Below are positions 33,450 through 41,636 of a DNA stretch of 64,000 nt, piece after piece. Position numbers and translations under genes: made by a program. The notes below the pieces were generated by a model, which made no database searches, was not told the origin of the DNA, and saw only the letters and a program-made list of their open reading frames with translations. The DNA is from Leucobacter sp. Psy1 (GTDB lineage Bacteria; Actinomycetota; Actinomycetes; Actinomycetales; Microbacteriaceae), in contig NZ_CP083692.1 in NCBI RefSeq assembly GCF_020096995.1, forward strand, positions 1,860,001 to 1,924,000, read 5' to 3'. Each line of letters opens with the position of its first letter. Position 1 is the first letter of the stretch.

Positions 33450-36400
33450 GCGGTGCGGTCCGGGAGCTTGATGAGCGAACGCGGAGGCTTCACGTCATAG
33501 CCGTACAATCGCTTCTTCTGCTCGAGCTTGAACAGGAGATAGTCGACTGTCGCGGGGGTCAGGCGATCGATGCGCGGATAGTCGGGGAAGCGGTTGATCT
33601 CCGGCAGCTTGATACCGTTCTCGGTGATCGCAACGTCGAAGCCGAGGTACTCGAGCTGCGGAAGCGACTCGGCAATTGCGAGCACCTGCTGCTTGGCGCG
33701 TTCCCACTCCGGGATGACGCCCTCAATAAGTACCCCCGTATCGGGGTGCACACGACAGGCCTCGACGCGACCTTTCTCCAGCCACTGTGCGTTGCCGAAC
33801 TCACCGGTCTCGGGGTCGATTTCCGCAAGCATTCCACCGGCGGCGGTGTTGTCGACGAAGCCCGATTTCAGGGAACCCACTCGAAGATATGCGTTCCCGA
33901 TCTCCGGCGTGACACCATCCTTCTTGAAAACGATCATGCGAATGGTGTTCACGGAGTGCGGATACATCTTCGCGATCTCCGGATGCATCTCGATGAACTC
34001 CGTGATCAGGTACTGGTTCTCCGGATTGCTGAGGATCGCAAGTACGCTCTCCTCCGTCGCCGGTTCACCATTCAGCGAGTACGATCCGGACTCGTACGTC
34101 AGGCGGTAGAAGCCTTCCCCGTGCGAACCCTCGTCGGGTTTCAGCGCGAGTGTCCCGAGTTCGCGTGCCAGACGGAGGATCTCGGGGAAAGACGGCTCGA
34201 ATCCGTCAGGGCAGTCCATCATCGGGACCACATGATTCACTCCCCCCTGCTGGCTCGTGTAGAAGTAGTAGGCCGGCAGGCACTCGTTGAACTCGGCGGC
34301 GACATACTTGATGCTGATCTTGTCTTCGAGCCAGTACTTGTATTTCTTATTGATGTGGCGAAGCCAGCGATACTCGAAATCCGAGATGAACTGCGTGCGA
34401 TTCTCCGGCGTGATCCCGTACTGGGGGATACGGTAAGAGAGGAAGCCATTCCGGTACGCCCACAGCTTGGTTTGCAAGGAAATGCCGTTTCGCTGCATCA
34501 GGTCACGCCGCATGTCTCCGAGCCATCGCACTGACTGATACGGGACCAGCCCCTCGGGATACAGTGCCGCAGCGAACTGCTTGCGGGCCTTCAGCTTTGC
34601 ATTGCGCAACCACTTCGCGGAACGGACCGTCCGCTGGTGCGTCCTCTCACGCTTCCGGTCGATCCGTTCGCGCAAGAAGGCGGTCGTCGTCCGCGAGAAG
34701 GGGAAGTGCGCGCTGTATGGAGGCATCGCCGAGATACCCGTAATGCAGATGGCTTCGGTTCCCGGAGAGACGGCGAACTCGACAAACTCGAGCTGCGGAG
34801 TGAACCGGCACATCTCGACCAGCCGTTCGACGGTCTCCGACCAGTTCGGAATCACGCCCGCGATCCGCTCGCCGGTCGCCGGGTGCTTCGCATACCGTAC
34901 CAGGCGCCCGTCCACGATGGCTCGGGCTCCGCGAAAAGAACCGTCCCGAAGGCTCACACGGCAGACGAACGATACTCGCTCGAGCTCTTCCAACCGGTCG
35001 TCTTCGTCCTCGATCGTATCCTCACTCTCAACGCGGATGTCATCGGCATCGGCCTCGCTCCGTGGTCCCCCGATATCCTCGCGGTGCTCCGCCCGAGCCA
35101 GTTCTGCCTCAGCCTCCGAAACACCGTCGATGCTCAGAGTCGACGTGTGCACACTTTGCGGCCCGCCTCGTTTCAGGATCCCGCGCGGAATCTCTTCGGT
35201 AAAGATCAGCGTCGCCTCCGCCGCGCGGGGATCCGTGCCGTCGGGGTTGATCATCGTGATCCGGAGATCAGTCTTCGCCAAGTCCGAAAGACCTTCGAGG
35301 CTTTCAGCGCGGACCGGCTCGATGAGCACGTAGAACTGGTCTCGAACACGATAGGTCAAGAGCTTCTCGAACTCGTCGCGAGAGTAGCTCGCATCACCAA
35401 CGGTGAACTCACCCTCTGAGTACCCGATTTCGAGATGGGTGCCACCACTCCATGCTGACGAAACCAGCGTCAGTGGCGAATGCTCCTCGATGAACGCTGC
35501 GATCCCGTCGACGGATGCAGGGAAGGCCTTCGCCTCATCGCTCAGAGGAATGATCTGGAGCTCTTTGTCCCGACGCAACACATGGAAGTGCGTGGGCTCG
35601 AACGACTCCTGGAAGGGTTCGAACACCGTGTGCGCGGAGATCCGGTCACGCACCCACTTGCCGTACTTTCCGTTAAGAGGATGAACGAAGCTGTAATCAC
35701 GTTCTGAAACAAAGCTGTCGACGTTGTCCGAGTCGATCCGGAAGTTCTCAACCGTGGCGGGAAGGAACCCCCAACGATGTGCTTGTTCGCGCTTCTCCCC
35801 AGAAAATCGGTCGTCCCGGCGTTTATCCTCTTCGAGGCGTCTCACCCAGGAACGTGCCATGCGCCCGGTGAAGCCCGCCGACCGGAGGTGGAATGAGCGG
35901 GATCGACGTCGGAGTCGCCGACGCCGTCGATCGAGTTGCTGGAACGCGGTCGGCTGGGACTTCTGCAGCTCCTCAACTTTCTTCCGCCGTTCACTCAGTT
36001 GCACCCGCAAGAACTCATTCGCCGCCTGGCTGAAGAGACGGCCCTTCGGATAACGCGGGTGCATAGAAAAGTCAACGACGACAAACCCTCCTTCTCCGGT
36101 GAGAGCAACATCGACAACGATGAAGCGGAAACGGAGGTGGTCGGCGCTCAGCATGCGCTCGACCTCGCCGACACACTCCGCGAGGCCGCTGAAGCGCTCG
36201 ATCTCGAGTTCGATCTCCTCGACAACCGCGAAGCGCTGCTCACCGAACCTCAAACGTTGACGTCGTTTCTCCCATCCACGTCGAACGGAGCGGGACGCGC
36301 GGGCATCGTGAACTTCACTGAGAGTTGGCGTGGCAGGTCGCCAGCTATCGTCGATCGCCAGCTCAGCGTCGAGGACCCGTGCTTCCGCCCCATCTGCGGA

Positions 36401-37264
36401 CTTGCCGACATACATGCGCACCACCGCATCATTCGCTCCGACGAGTGAACCGGTGTACTCCGGTGCGACGCTGTGAGCAGCGAGCACGCATCGCCTTCGT
36501 GTGGTCATATCGGCCAGCATGCCGAGCACGGCCTCGTTCGTGGTCGGCCAACCGTCGACAGTGAACTCTTGGCCATCCCACTTCACCACGCGGCCGACAC
36601 CACGGTCCCAGCGCAGCGGGACAACGCTGACGGAGCCTTCGCGCCGAATGAGGTCGAGCAGACCCGACGCCGCCGCGGGTAGGTCACTGGGATAGTCCCG
36701 GAACCGCACGATATCGAACCCACGTGGGCCTGTGAAGACCGAGCAGAACTGTCGCGGCGTCCGAGCAATCAGTCCGGGGATCGCACGGTTCGCGATCACC
36801 CGGTTGAGCAGCCAGCTTCGTCTGGTATTGATCGGCGAGATGAACCTGAAGTCACGCTGCGAGATGACTTCTTCTCCGTCCAGCTGTCGCACGAGCGTGT
36901 AGGTCTGACGAGTGAACCCCGCCGTATGCGCGGCCCCACACTCCGTTCCGCGCTGATCGGTCGAGCGGCGATCCCGCAGCACCTCGCGCGTCCAGAGTCG
37001 GGCAGCTCGCTTCGTGAACCCCTCGCTGATGAGCGGGCGTGAAACCACCCCGATTATTGCCTTCTTGGCGCGGTTCTGTAACTCTCGTGCGATACCCAAC
37101 GTACGATTCCCGATTACCGGCTGTCCTCGCGCCTTCCCGGAAGCATCCACTGAAGATGGGCGCGATCGTCGAGGAGTAGTACACGCGGGGCCATGAATCT
37201 CGCACTTTCGTCGGGGAACAAAAGGAGAGCCATTCGCAGCGATCTCCCAGGCAATACGGCACAA
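33446..37264 (-). CDS. Triple-unit ATP-grasp (ATPgrasp_ST) protein: two degenerate units and one intact
   Basis: The 1272-residue protein contains three homologous units: about 90-430, 490-880 and 900-1272. Unit 3 has all key features: Lys1042 in TLALKPDEGSHGEG, Asp1210 in LGFDVAITENG, Glu1222 and Asn1224 in LPEINRFPDYP. Unit 1 keeps Asp385 but has lost the ATP-binding lysine (VVPLRWDRG) and has Asp398/Ser400 in place of Glu/Asn. Unit 2 lost the lysine (TLVSSAWSG), the Asp (Ala831) and Glu/Asn (Gly843/Ser845). A highly acidic linker occupies 730-765. Only unit 3 should be catalytic. The start is uncertain: the TTG at 37264 opens the frame, and the first about 80 residues look unconserved. It heads a tight five-gene operon. 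Confidence 0.87.
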   Translation of the reverse strand: MCRIAWEIAANGSPFVPRRKCEIHGPACTTPRRSRPSSVDASGKARGQPVIGNRTLGIARELQNRAKKAIIGVVSRPLISEGFTKRAARLWTREVLRDRRSTDQRGTECGAAHTAGFTRQTYTLVRQLDGEEVISQRDFRFISPINTRRSWLLNRVIANRAIPGLIARTPRQFCSVFTGPRGFDIVRFRDYPSDLPAAASGLLDLIRREGSVSVVPLRWDRGVGRVVKWDGQEFTVDGWPTTNEAVLGMLADMTTRRRCVLAAHSVAPEYTGSLVGANDAVVRMYVGKSADGAEARVLDAELAIDDSWRPATPTLSEVHDARASRSVRRGWEKRRQRLRFGEQRFAVVEEIELEIERFSGLAECVGEVERMLSADHLRFRFIVVDVALTGEGGFVVVDFSMHPRYPKGRLFSQAANEFLRVQLSERRKKVEELQKSQPTAFQQLDRRRRRLRRRSRSFHLRSAGFTGRMARSWVRRLEEDKRRDDRFSGEKREQAHRWGFLPATVENFRIDSDNVDSFVSERDYSFVHPLNGKYGKWVRDRISAHTVFEPFQESFEPTHFHVLRRDKELQIIPLSDEAKAFPASVDGIAAFIEEHSPLTLVSSAWSGGTHLEIGYSEGEFTVGDASYSRDEFEKLLTYRVRDQFYVLIEPVRAESLEGLSDLAKTDLRITMINPDGTDPRAAEATLIFTEEIPRGILKRGGPQSVHTSTLSIDGVSEAEAELARAEHREDIGGPRSEADADDIRVESEDTIEDEDDRLEELERVSFVCRVSLRDGSFRGARAIVDGRLVRYAKHPATGERIAGVIPNWSETVERLVEMCRFTPQLEFVEFAVSPGTEAICITGISAMPPYSAHFPFSRTTTAFLRERIDRKRERTHQRTVRSAKWLRNAKLKARKQFAAALYPEGLVPYQSVRWLGDMRRDLMQRNGISLQTKLWAYRNGFLSYRIPQYGITPENRTQFISDFEYRWLRHINKKYKYWLEDKISIKYVAAEFNECLPAYYFYTSQQGGVNHVVPMMDCPDGFEPSFPEILRLARELGTLALKPDEGSHGEGFYRLTYESGSYSLNGEPATEESVLAILSNPENQYLITEFIEMHPEIAKMYPHSVNTIRMIVFKKDGVTPEIGNAYLRVGSLKSGFVDNTAAGGMLAEIDPETGEFGNAQWLEKGRVEACRVHPDTGVLIEGVIPEWERAKQQVLAIAESLPQLEYLGFDVAITENGIKLPEINRFPDYPRIDRLTPATVDYLLFKLEQKKRLYGYDVKPPRSLIKLPDRTA

Positions 37265-37360
37265 GTGTACCCGAACGCACGCCCCGATTACGACCTTGGC
37301 TCAGTCCCAGTCGCCACCCCATGCACGAGGTGTTCTCGCAGTGCCCGATACGCTCGAGAC

Positions 37361-37957
37361 ATGACAAGAATCATCGCCGGCCACGCGGGTTCGCTGCGCA
37401 TCGATGTGCCGAAGTCCGGGACGCGCCCCACAAGCGACCGGGTACGCGAAGCGATCTTCTCAACGCTTGCGTCGAGGGACCTCATCGTTGATGCGCGCGT
37501 GCTCGATCTCTACGCCGGGTCTGGCGCGCTGGGTCTCGAAGCGGCCAGCCGCGGAGCAGCCTCGGTCACGCTCGTGGAGCGGCACCCTCCCGCCGCGCAG
37601 GTCGCATCCCGCAACGCGGCGATCGTACTCGGTGCGTTCAAGAGCGTCACCGCAAAGAGCGAGGTTGTTCCCCAGATCTCCGTCGAACGTCAAGCGGTTC
37701 AGACGTTTCTCGACTCCGCGAAGCAAGAATCGCGGTGGGATGTCGTAATGCTCGATCCTCCGTACGACCTCGATGATGAGACCCTGGGGACGAACCTCGC
37801 CGCGCTCGTACCGCTACTCGCCGAGGACGCAGCAGTGATGGTCGAGCGCAGCAACCGCTCCCCTGAGCCGACTTGGCCCGAAGGACTCGTCCGAGTGCGC
37901 GAAAAACGATACGGAGAAACCACTCTGTGGTGGGCCGAGCCTTCCACCCCGGCCTGA
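37361..37957 (+). CDS. rsmD: 16S rRNA (guanine966-N2)-methyltransferase RsmD
   Basis: The 198-residue protein starts MTRIIAGHAGSLRIDVPKSG and has RPTSDRVREAIFSTL, the SAM motif DLYAGSGALGLEAASRGA, and the N6/N2 methylase motif VMLDPPYDLDD. It methylates G966 of 16S rRNA. In related genomes rsmD is next to recG and coaD on the same strand. Here it is on the opposite strand and separated from recG by the ATP-grasp operon. TACGCT lies 6 nt before the ATG at 37361 (probable leaderless mRNA); a longer in-frame reading crosses this promoter. It converges with the TagH-like gene. Confidence 0.95.
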   Translation: MTRIIAGHAGSLRIDVPKSGTRPTSDRVREAIFSTLASRDLIVDARVLDLYAGSGALGLEAASRGAASVTLVERHPPAAQVASRNAAIVLGAFKSVTAKSEVVPQISVERQAVQTFLDSAKQESRWDVVMLDPPYDLDDETLGTNLAALVPLLAEDAAVMVERSNRSPEPTWPEGLVRVREKRYGETTLWWAEPSTPA

Positions 37958-38004
37958 AAGAGAGCAAAGAAGCCTTCACTACGGCCGCACAGCCGATGTA
38001 CGGA

Positions 38005-38023
38005 CCCCGGACTCTCTCCGGGG
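38005..38023. terminator. Hairpin between convergent rsmD and tagH-like genes
   Basis: A 7-bp perfect stem CCCCGGA/TCCGGGG with loop CTCTC lies between the stop codons of the two convergent genes. No T tract follows, so a bidirectional terminator role is plausible but not certain. Confidence 0.5.
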
Positions 38024-38032
38024 CCGATCAGG

Positions 38033-39187
38033 TCAGGCGCCGTGGCGGGCTCGCTTGGAGGCGGGCTCGCTGACTTCCCGAACGGGTGGCTCCTCGCTAT
38101 CGCGATGATTCTGAGTGGCCAGGCGATGCTGAAGCGACCCGGGTACCGGCGCGCGTGCCGGTTTCGGTTGCAATGACTCTTGCTGTACTGGTTCCTGCTG
38201 CACAGGTGCTTGTTGCATCGGACCTCTCGGCGACTGAGCAGTCTGCTGCACCGTCGTCGGCGTCGACTTCGATGCCGACTCCGTCGCAGTAGCGGCCGGC
38301 TTCCCAGCTATATGCTGTCGAGCGGCCGACCCCTGGTCACCAGCCGGCTTCTGCTGAGCCGCAGGCTTCTGTGTTGCGGGCTTCTGAGCCCCGGACTTCT
38401 GAACCCCAGGCTTCTGCGCCGCGGGCTTCGGAACCCCAGCCTTCTTCGGATTCATCAGCGCAACTGCCTCGCCGATGGCACCGTCGAAGACCTTCTTTCC
38501 CTTCTCGAGAACGATCCCGCGCTGGCACAGCTTCTTTACCTGCGCCGCGTTGTGACTGACGATGAACATCGTTTTACCCTGGTCCTGGAGCTCCGCGATC
38601 TTGTCGTTGCATTTCGCACGGAACGGGGCATCGCCGACCGAGAGAATTTCGTCGACGAGCAGCACATCGAGCTCCGTATGCACGGCGACCGAGAAACCGA
38701 GACGCGAGTACATTCCAGAGGAGTAGCGCTTGACCTCGGTATCGATGAACTCACCGATCTCGGAGAACTCGAGAATCTGTTCGAATCGTTCGTCGGTCTC
38801 CTGCCGACTCATGCCGAGAATAGCCGCGTTCAAGTAGACGTTTTCGCGACCGGTGAGGTTCGGATGAAACCCTGCTCCGACTTCGAGGAGGCCCGCGACA
38901 CGCCCCTGGGTGCCGATCCACCCCGCCGAGGGTCTGAGCACGCCGGAGAGCAGCTTCAAGGTCGTAGACTTGCCCGACCCATTGCGACCGAGAACGGCGA
39001 TCGATTCCCCGGGGTAGACCTCGAAGCTGAGATCGTCCACAGCGTTGAACTGTGTCGTGCGCGGACCGCGGCGAAATGCGGAAACGAATGCTTCTTTCGC
39101 CGACCGAGACTTCCTGATGTTGAAGGTCCGACGCACATTCTCGAAGACGATGCAGGGATCGACTGGTGCGTTAGAGGTGCTGGGCAA
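38033..39187 (-). CDS. Teichoic acid/polysaccharide export ABC ATPase, TagH/Wzt-like with repetitive tail
   Basis: The 384-residue protein has an ABC domain typical of polymer exporters: Walker A LGRNGSGKSTTLKLLSG, GFHPNLTGRENVYLN, signature YSSGMYSRLGFSVAVH and Walker B VLLVDEILSVGD. The catalytic part ends near residue 245. The rest is a Pro/Ala/Gln/Lys-rich tail with repeated KPA(A/T)QKP-like units, then Gln-rich repeats, and ends in a basic segment. This tail replaces the usual Wzt/TagH C-terminal domain. I prefer the TTG at 39187, with GGAGGGG five bases upstream. It overlaps the end of the permease gene by 17 bp. Confidence 0.88.
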   Translation of the reverse strand: MPSTSNAPVDPCIVFENVRRTFNIRKSRSAKEAFVSAFRRGPRTTQFNAVDDLSFEVYPGESIAVLGRNGSGKSTTLKLLSGVLRPSAGWIGTQGRVAGLLEVGAGFHPNLTGRENVYLNAAILGMSRQETDERFEQILEFSEIGEFIDTEVKRYSSGMYSRLGFSVAVHTELDVLLVDEILSVGDAPFRAKCNDKIAELQDQGKTMFIVSHNAAQVKKLCQRGIVLEKGKKVFDGAIGEAVALMNPKKAGVPKPAAQKPGVQKSGAQKPATQKPAAQQKPAGDQGSAARQHIAGKPAATATESASKSTPTTVQQTAQSPRGPMQQAPVQQEPVQQESLQPKPARAPVPGSLQHRLATQNHRDSEEPPVREVSEPASKRARHGA

Positions 39188-40049
39188 AGTTCCCCTCCAT
39201 CCTTCGGAAGACCAGCTGGCCGACGAGCAGAGTACCGATCGCCAGGCCGAATCCCGCAAGCGTGTTCGTGAGTAGCTGCTCAGGGCGCACCGCGGTCTCA
39301 CCTGCAACCTGGACCACGGGAAGCCAGAAGGTCTCGTGGAAGAGTTCCACTGCAACGGTGACCGGGTTCACCATATAGACGTAGTAAAGCCACACTGGCA
39401 CGAGATCCCGGATCAGCACGAACGGGTACAGGACCGGCGACGCCCATGTCGCAAACATCAGTATGACGCCCACGGCGTTCTTCGCATCTCGGAATGCGAC
39501 GTTGAGCGCACTGAAGAAGAGTGCGAGCCCGAGCGCGAAGATGAAGACGACAACGAGGGCGACGAGAAACATCGCCAACTGCATCAACGAGAACGTCCAC
39601 CCTACGATCAAGCACACGATGAACAGCAGAGCTACCTGCGGAACGAAGTGAATGAAGGCAGACCCCACTGCGGCGACGGGAAAGAGTTCACGCGGGAGAT
39701 AGATCTTCTTGACGAGACCGGCACTGCTCGTCACCGAGTTCGTACCCGATCGGACTGCCTCGGTGAAGAAGTTGATGACGATGATCCCGGAGAAGAGATA
39801 TACCGGGAAATACGCCACGCCCCGATCCACCCCCAAGACGATCCCGATCATCACGTAGTACATGAGGAACTGAGCAGCGGGACGAATGTACGACCACAGC
39901 CATCCGAGGGCGGAACCGTAGTAACGGGTCGTAATGCCCTTCTTCAGGAGCAGGCCGAGCAGGTGACGGTACGAGAAGACATCCAGGAGCCATCGACTCG
40001 CGCCGGGCTCGTCATATCGAGCGTGCGATTCATGCGTAACCTGGGACAC
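39171..40049 (-). CDS. Teichoic acid/polysaccharide export ABC permease, TagG/Wzm-like
   Basis: The 292-residue protein has an amphipathic start (SYRHLLGLLLKKGITTRYYG), the pattern GSALGWLWSYIRPAAQFLMY, and six predicted membrane helices of the ABC-2 type. This is characteristic of TagG/Wzm polymer export permeases. With the ATPase it would flip a lipid-linked glycopolymer across the membrane. The start is taken as the GTG at 40049 because TAAACT lies 8 nt upstream. An in-frame start at 40106 would lie inside the gabD terminator hairpin. The polymer made by the operon at 29358-37264 is the obvious candidate substrate, but this is inference. Confidence 0.9.
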   Translation of the reverse strand: MSQVTHESHARYDEPGASRWLLDVFSYRHLLGLLLKKGITTRYYGSALGWLWSYIRPAAQFLMYYVMIGIVLGVDRGVAYFPVYLFSGIIVINFFTEAVRSGTNSVTSSAGLVKKIYLPRELFPVAAVGSAFIHFVPQVALLFIVCLIVGWTFSLMQLAMFLVALVVVFIFALGLALFFSALNVAFRDAKNAVGVILMFATWASPVLYPFVLIRDLVPVWLYYVYMVNPVTVAVELFHETFWLPVVQVAGETAVRPEQLLTNTLAGFGLAIGTLLVGQLVFRRMEGNFAQHL

Positions 40050-40092
40050 AGGTGTGTAGTTTATCGTGAACCCCCGATCTCTGCAGCACACG

Positions 40093-40128
40093 AACGGGCG
40101 CCCCACCCCGAGGGGTGAGACGCCCGTT
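40093..40128 (-). terminator. Terminator hairpin downstream of gabD
   Basis: The arms AACGGGCG (40093-40100) and CGCCCGTT (40121-40128) pair perfectly. Inner CACCCC/GGGGTG pairing extends the stem with a short loop. It lies 17 bp after the gabD stop codon. Confidence 0.8.
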
Positions 40129-40145
40129 CCGCGCGATCCGCGTCG

Positions 40146-41612
40146 TTAGCGCGGCAGCAGCGTGTACTTCGTCGAGAGGAACTCGTGGATCCCCTCGGCG
40201 CCGCCCTCGCGCCCGATACCGGACTGCTTAACACCGCCGAACGGGGCTGCGGCGTTCGACGCCACGCCCGCGTTGAGGCCCATCATGCCGGTCTCGAGCT
40301 GCTCGATCATGCGGTGCCCGCGGTGGATGTTCTCCGTGAACACGTAGCTGATGAGGCCGTACTCGGTGTTGTTCGCGATCTCGACGGCCTCCTCCTCGGT
40401 GGAGAAGCGGATGATCCCGAGCACGGGCCCGAAGATCTCCTCGCGCATGATCGCGGCCTGCGGACTCAGCTTGTCGATGACGGTCGGCTGGAAGAAGTGG
40501 CCCGGTCCGTCGATCGCCTGACCGCCGGTGAGCACCTCGGCACCGTTCTCGACGGCATCGGCGACGAGACGCGCCGAGGTCGCCACAGCGTTGTCATCGA
40601 CGAGGGCGCCGATGTCGTTGCCCTCCTCGGCGCCGCGGCCGATGGTCATCTTCGAGACGCGCTCGGAGACGCGGCGCGCGAACTCGTCGGCGACCGACTC
40701 GTGCACGATGACGCGGTTGGCCGCCGTGCAGGCCTGCCCGATGTTGCGGTACTTCGCGAGCATGACGCCCTCGACAGCGCGATCAAGATCAGCGTCCTCG
40801 AACACGATGAACGGTGCGTTGCCGCCGAGCTCCATCGAGGTGCGCAGCACGTTGCCGGCCGCCGCCTCGAGCAGCTTCACGCCCACCGGCGTCGAACCCG
40901 TGAACGACAGCTTCCGCAGGCGCGGGTCGCTGAGCAGCGCGTTCGACTGCGCGCCGGAGCTGGACGTGGGAACGACGTTCACGACGCCAGCGGGCACGCC
41001 CGCCTCTTCGAGCAGCTGCGCGAAGTAGACGGTGGTCAGCGGCGTGAGCTTCGCCGGCTTGATGACGACGGTGCAGCCGGCGGCCAGCGCCGGCGCGATC
41101 TTGCGGGTCGCCATCGCGAGGGGGAAGTTCCAGGGCGTGATGAAGTAGCACGGGCCGACGGGCATGTGCGACACCAGGATGTTGCCCGATCCCTCGGGGT
41201 TCTGGCGGTAGTCGCCCTGCACGCGCACGGCCTCCTCCGAGAACCAGCGGAGGAACTCGCCGCCGTACCCGACCTCGCCACGCGACTCGGCGATCGGCTT
41301 GCCCATCTCGAGGCTCATGAGGAGCGCGAACTCCTCCTTGCGCTCCTGGAGCAGGTCGAAGGCGCGACGCAGAATGTTGGAGCGCTCGCGGGTCGGCGTG
41401 GCCGCCCACGCGTCCTGCGCGGCGACGGCCGCGTCGAGCGCGCGAACCGCGTCCTCCACGGTCGCGTCGGCGATGGACTTGATGGTCTCACCGGTCGCCG
41501 GATCCTGCACGTCGAAGGTCGCGCCGGAGGACGAGGCCTCCCAGGTGCCGCCGATGCCGAGGCCAGACTGAACGCGGTCGAGCAGATCCTGCTCGTGTTG
41601 CTGCAGTGCCAT
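40146..41612 (-). CDS. gabD: Succinate-semialdehyde dehydrogenase
   Basis: The 488-residue aldehyde dehydrogenase has FITPWNFPLAMATRKIAPAL, SFTGSTPVG, general base Glu261 in MELGGNAPF and catalytic Cys295 in NIGQACTAANR. Together with gabT directly upstream it converts GABA to succinate via succinate semialdehyde; the enzyme uses NAD(P). GAAGGGA lies 7-8 nt before the ATG, and gabT ends 24 bp before. The divergent PucR regulator gene beyond gabT probably controls both. A strong hairpin follows the stop codon. Confidence 0.95.
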   Translation of the reverse strand: MALQQHEQDLLDRVQSGLGIGGTWEASSSGATFDVQDPATGETIKSIADATVEDAVRALDAAVAAQDAWAATPTRERSNILRRAFDLLQERKEEFALLMSLEMGKPIAESRGEVGYGGEFLRWFSEEAVRVQGDYRQNPEGSGNILVSHMPVGPCYFITPWNFPLAMATRKIAPALAAGCTVVIKPAKLTPLTTVYFAQLLEEAGVPAGVVNVVPTSSSGAQSNALLSDPRLRKLSFTGSTPVGVKLLEAAAGNVLRTSMELGGNAPFIVFEDADLDRAVEGVMLAKYRNIGQACTAANRVIVHESVADEFARRVSERVSKMTIGRGAEEGNDIGALVDDNAVATSARLVADAVENGAEVLTGGQAIDGPGHFFQPTVIDKLSPQAAIMREEIFGPVLGIIRFSTEEEAVEIANNTEYGLISYVFTENIHRGHRMIEQLETGMMGLNAGVASNAAAPFGGVKQSGIGREGGAEGIHEFLSTKYTLLPR

Positions 41613-41636
41613 GGTGGTGTATCCCTTCGGTTGCGG

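Noticed and set aside
40050-40106. N-terminal extension of the TagG-like permease to a GTG at 40106
   Set aside because: The extra sequence lies inside the gabD terminator hairpin and is upstream of TAAACT; the GTG at 40049 gives the normal family length.
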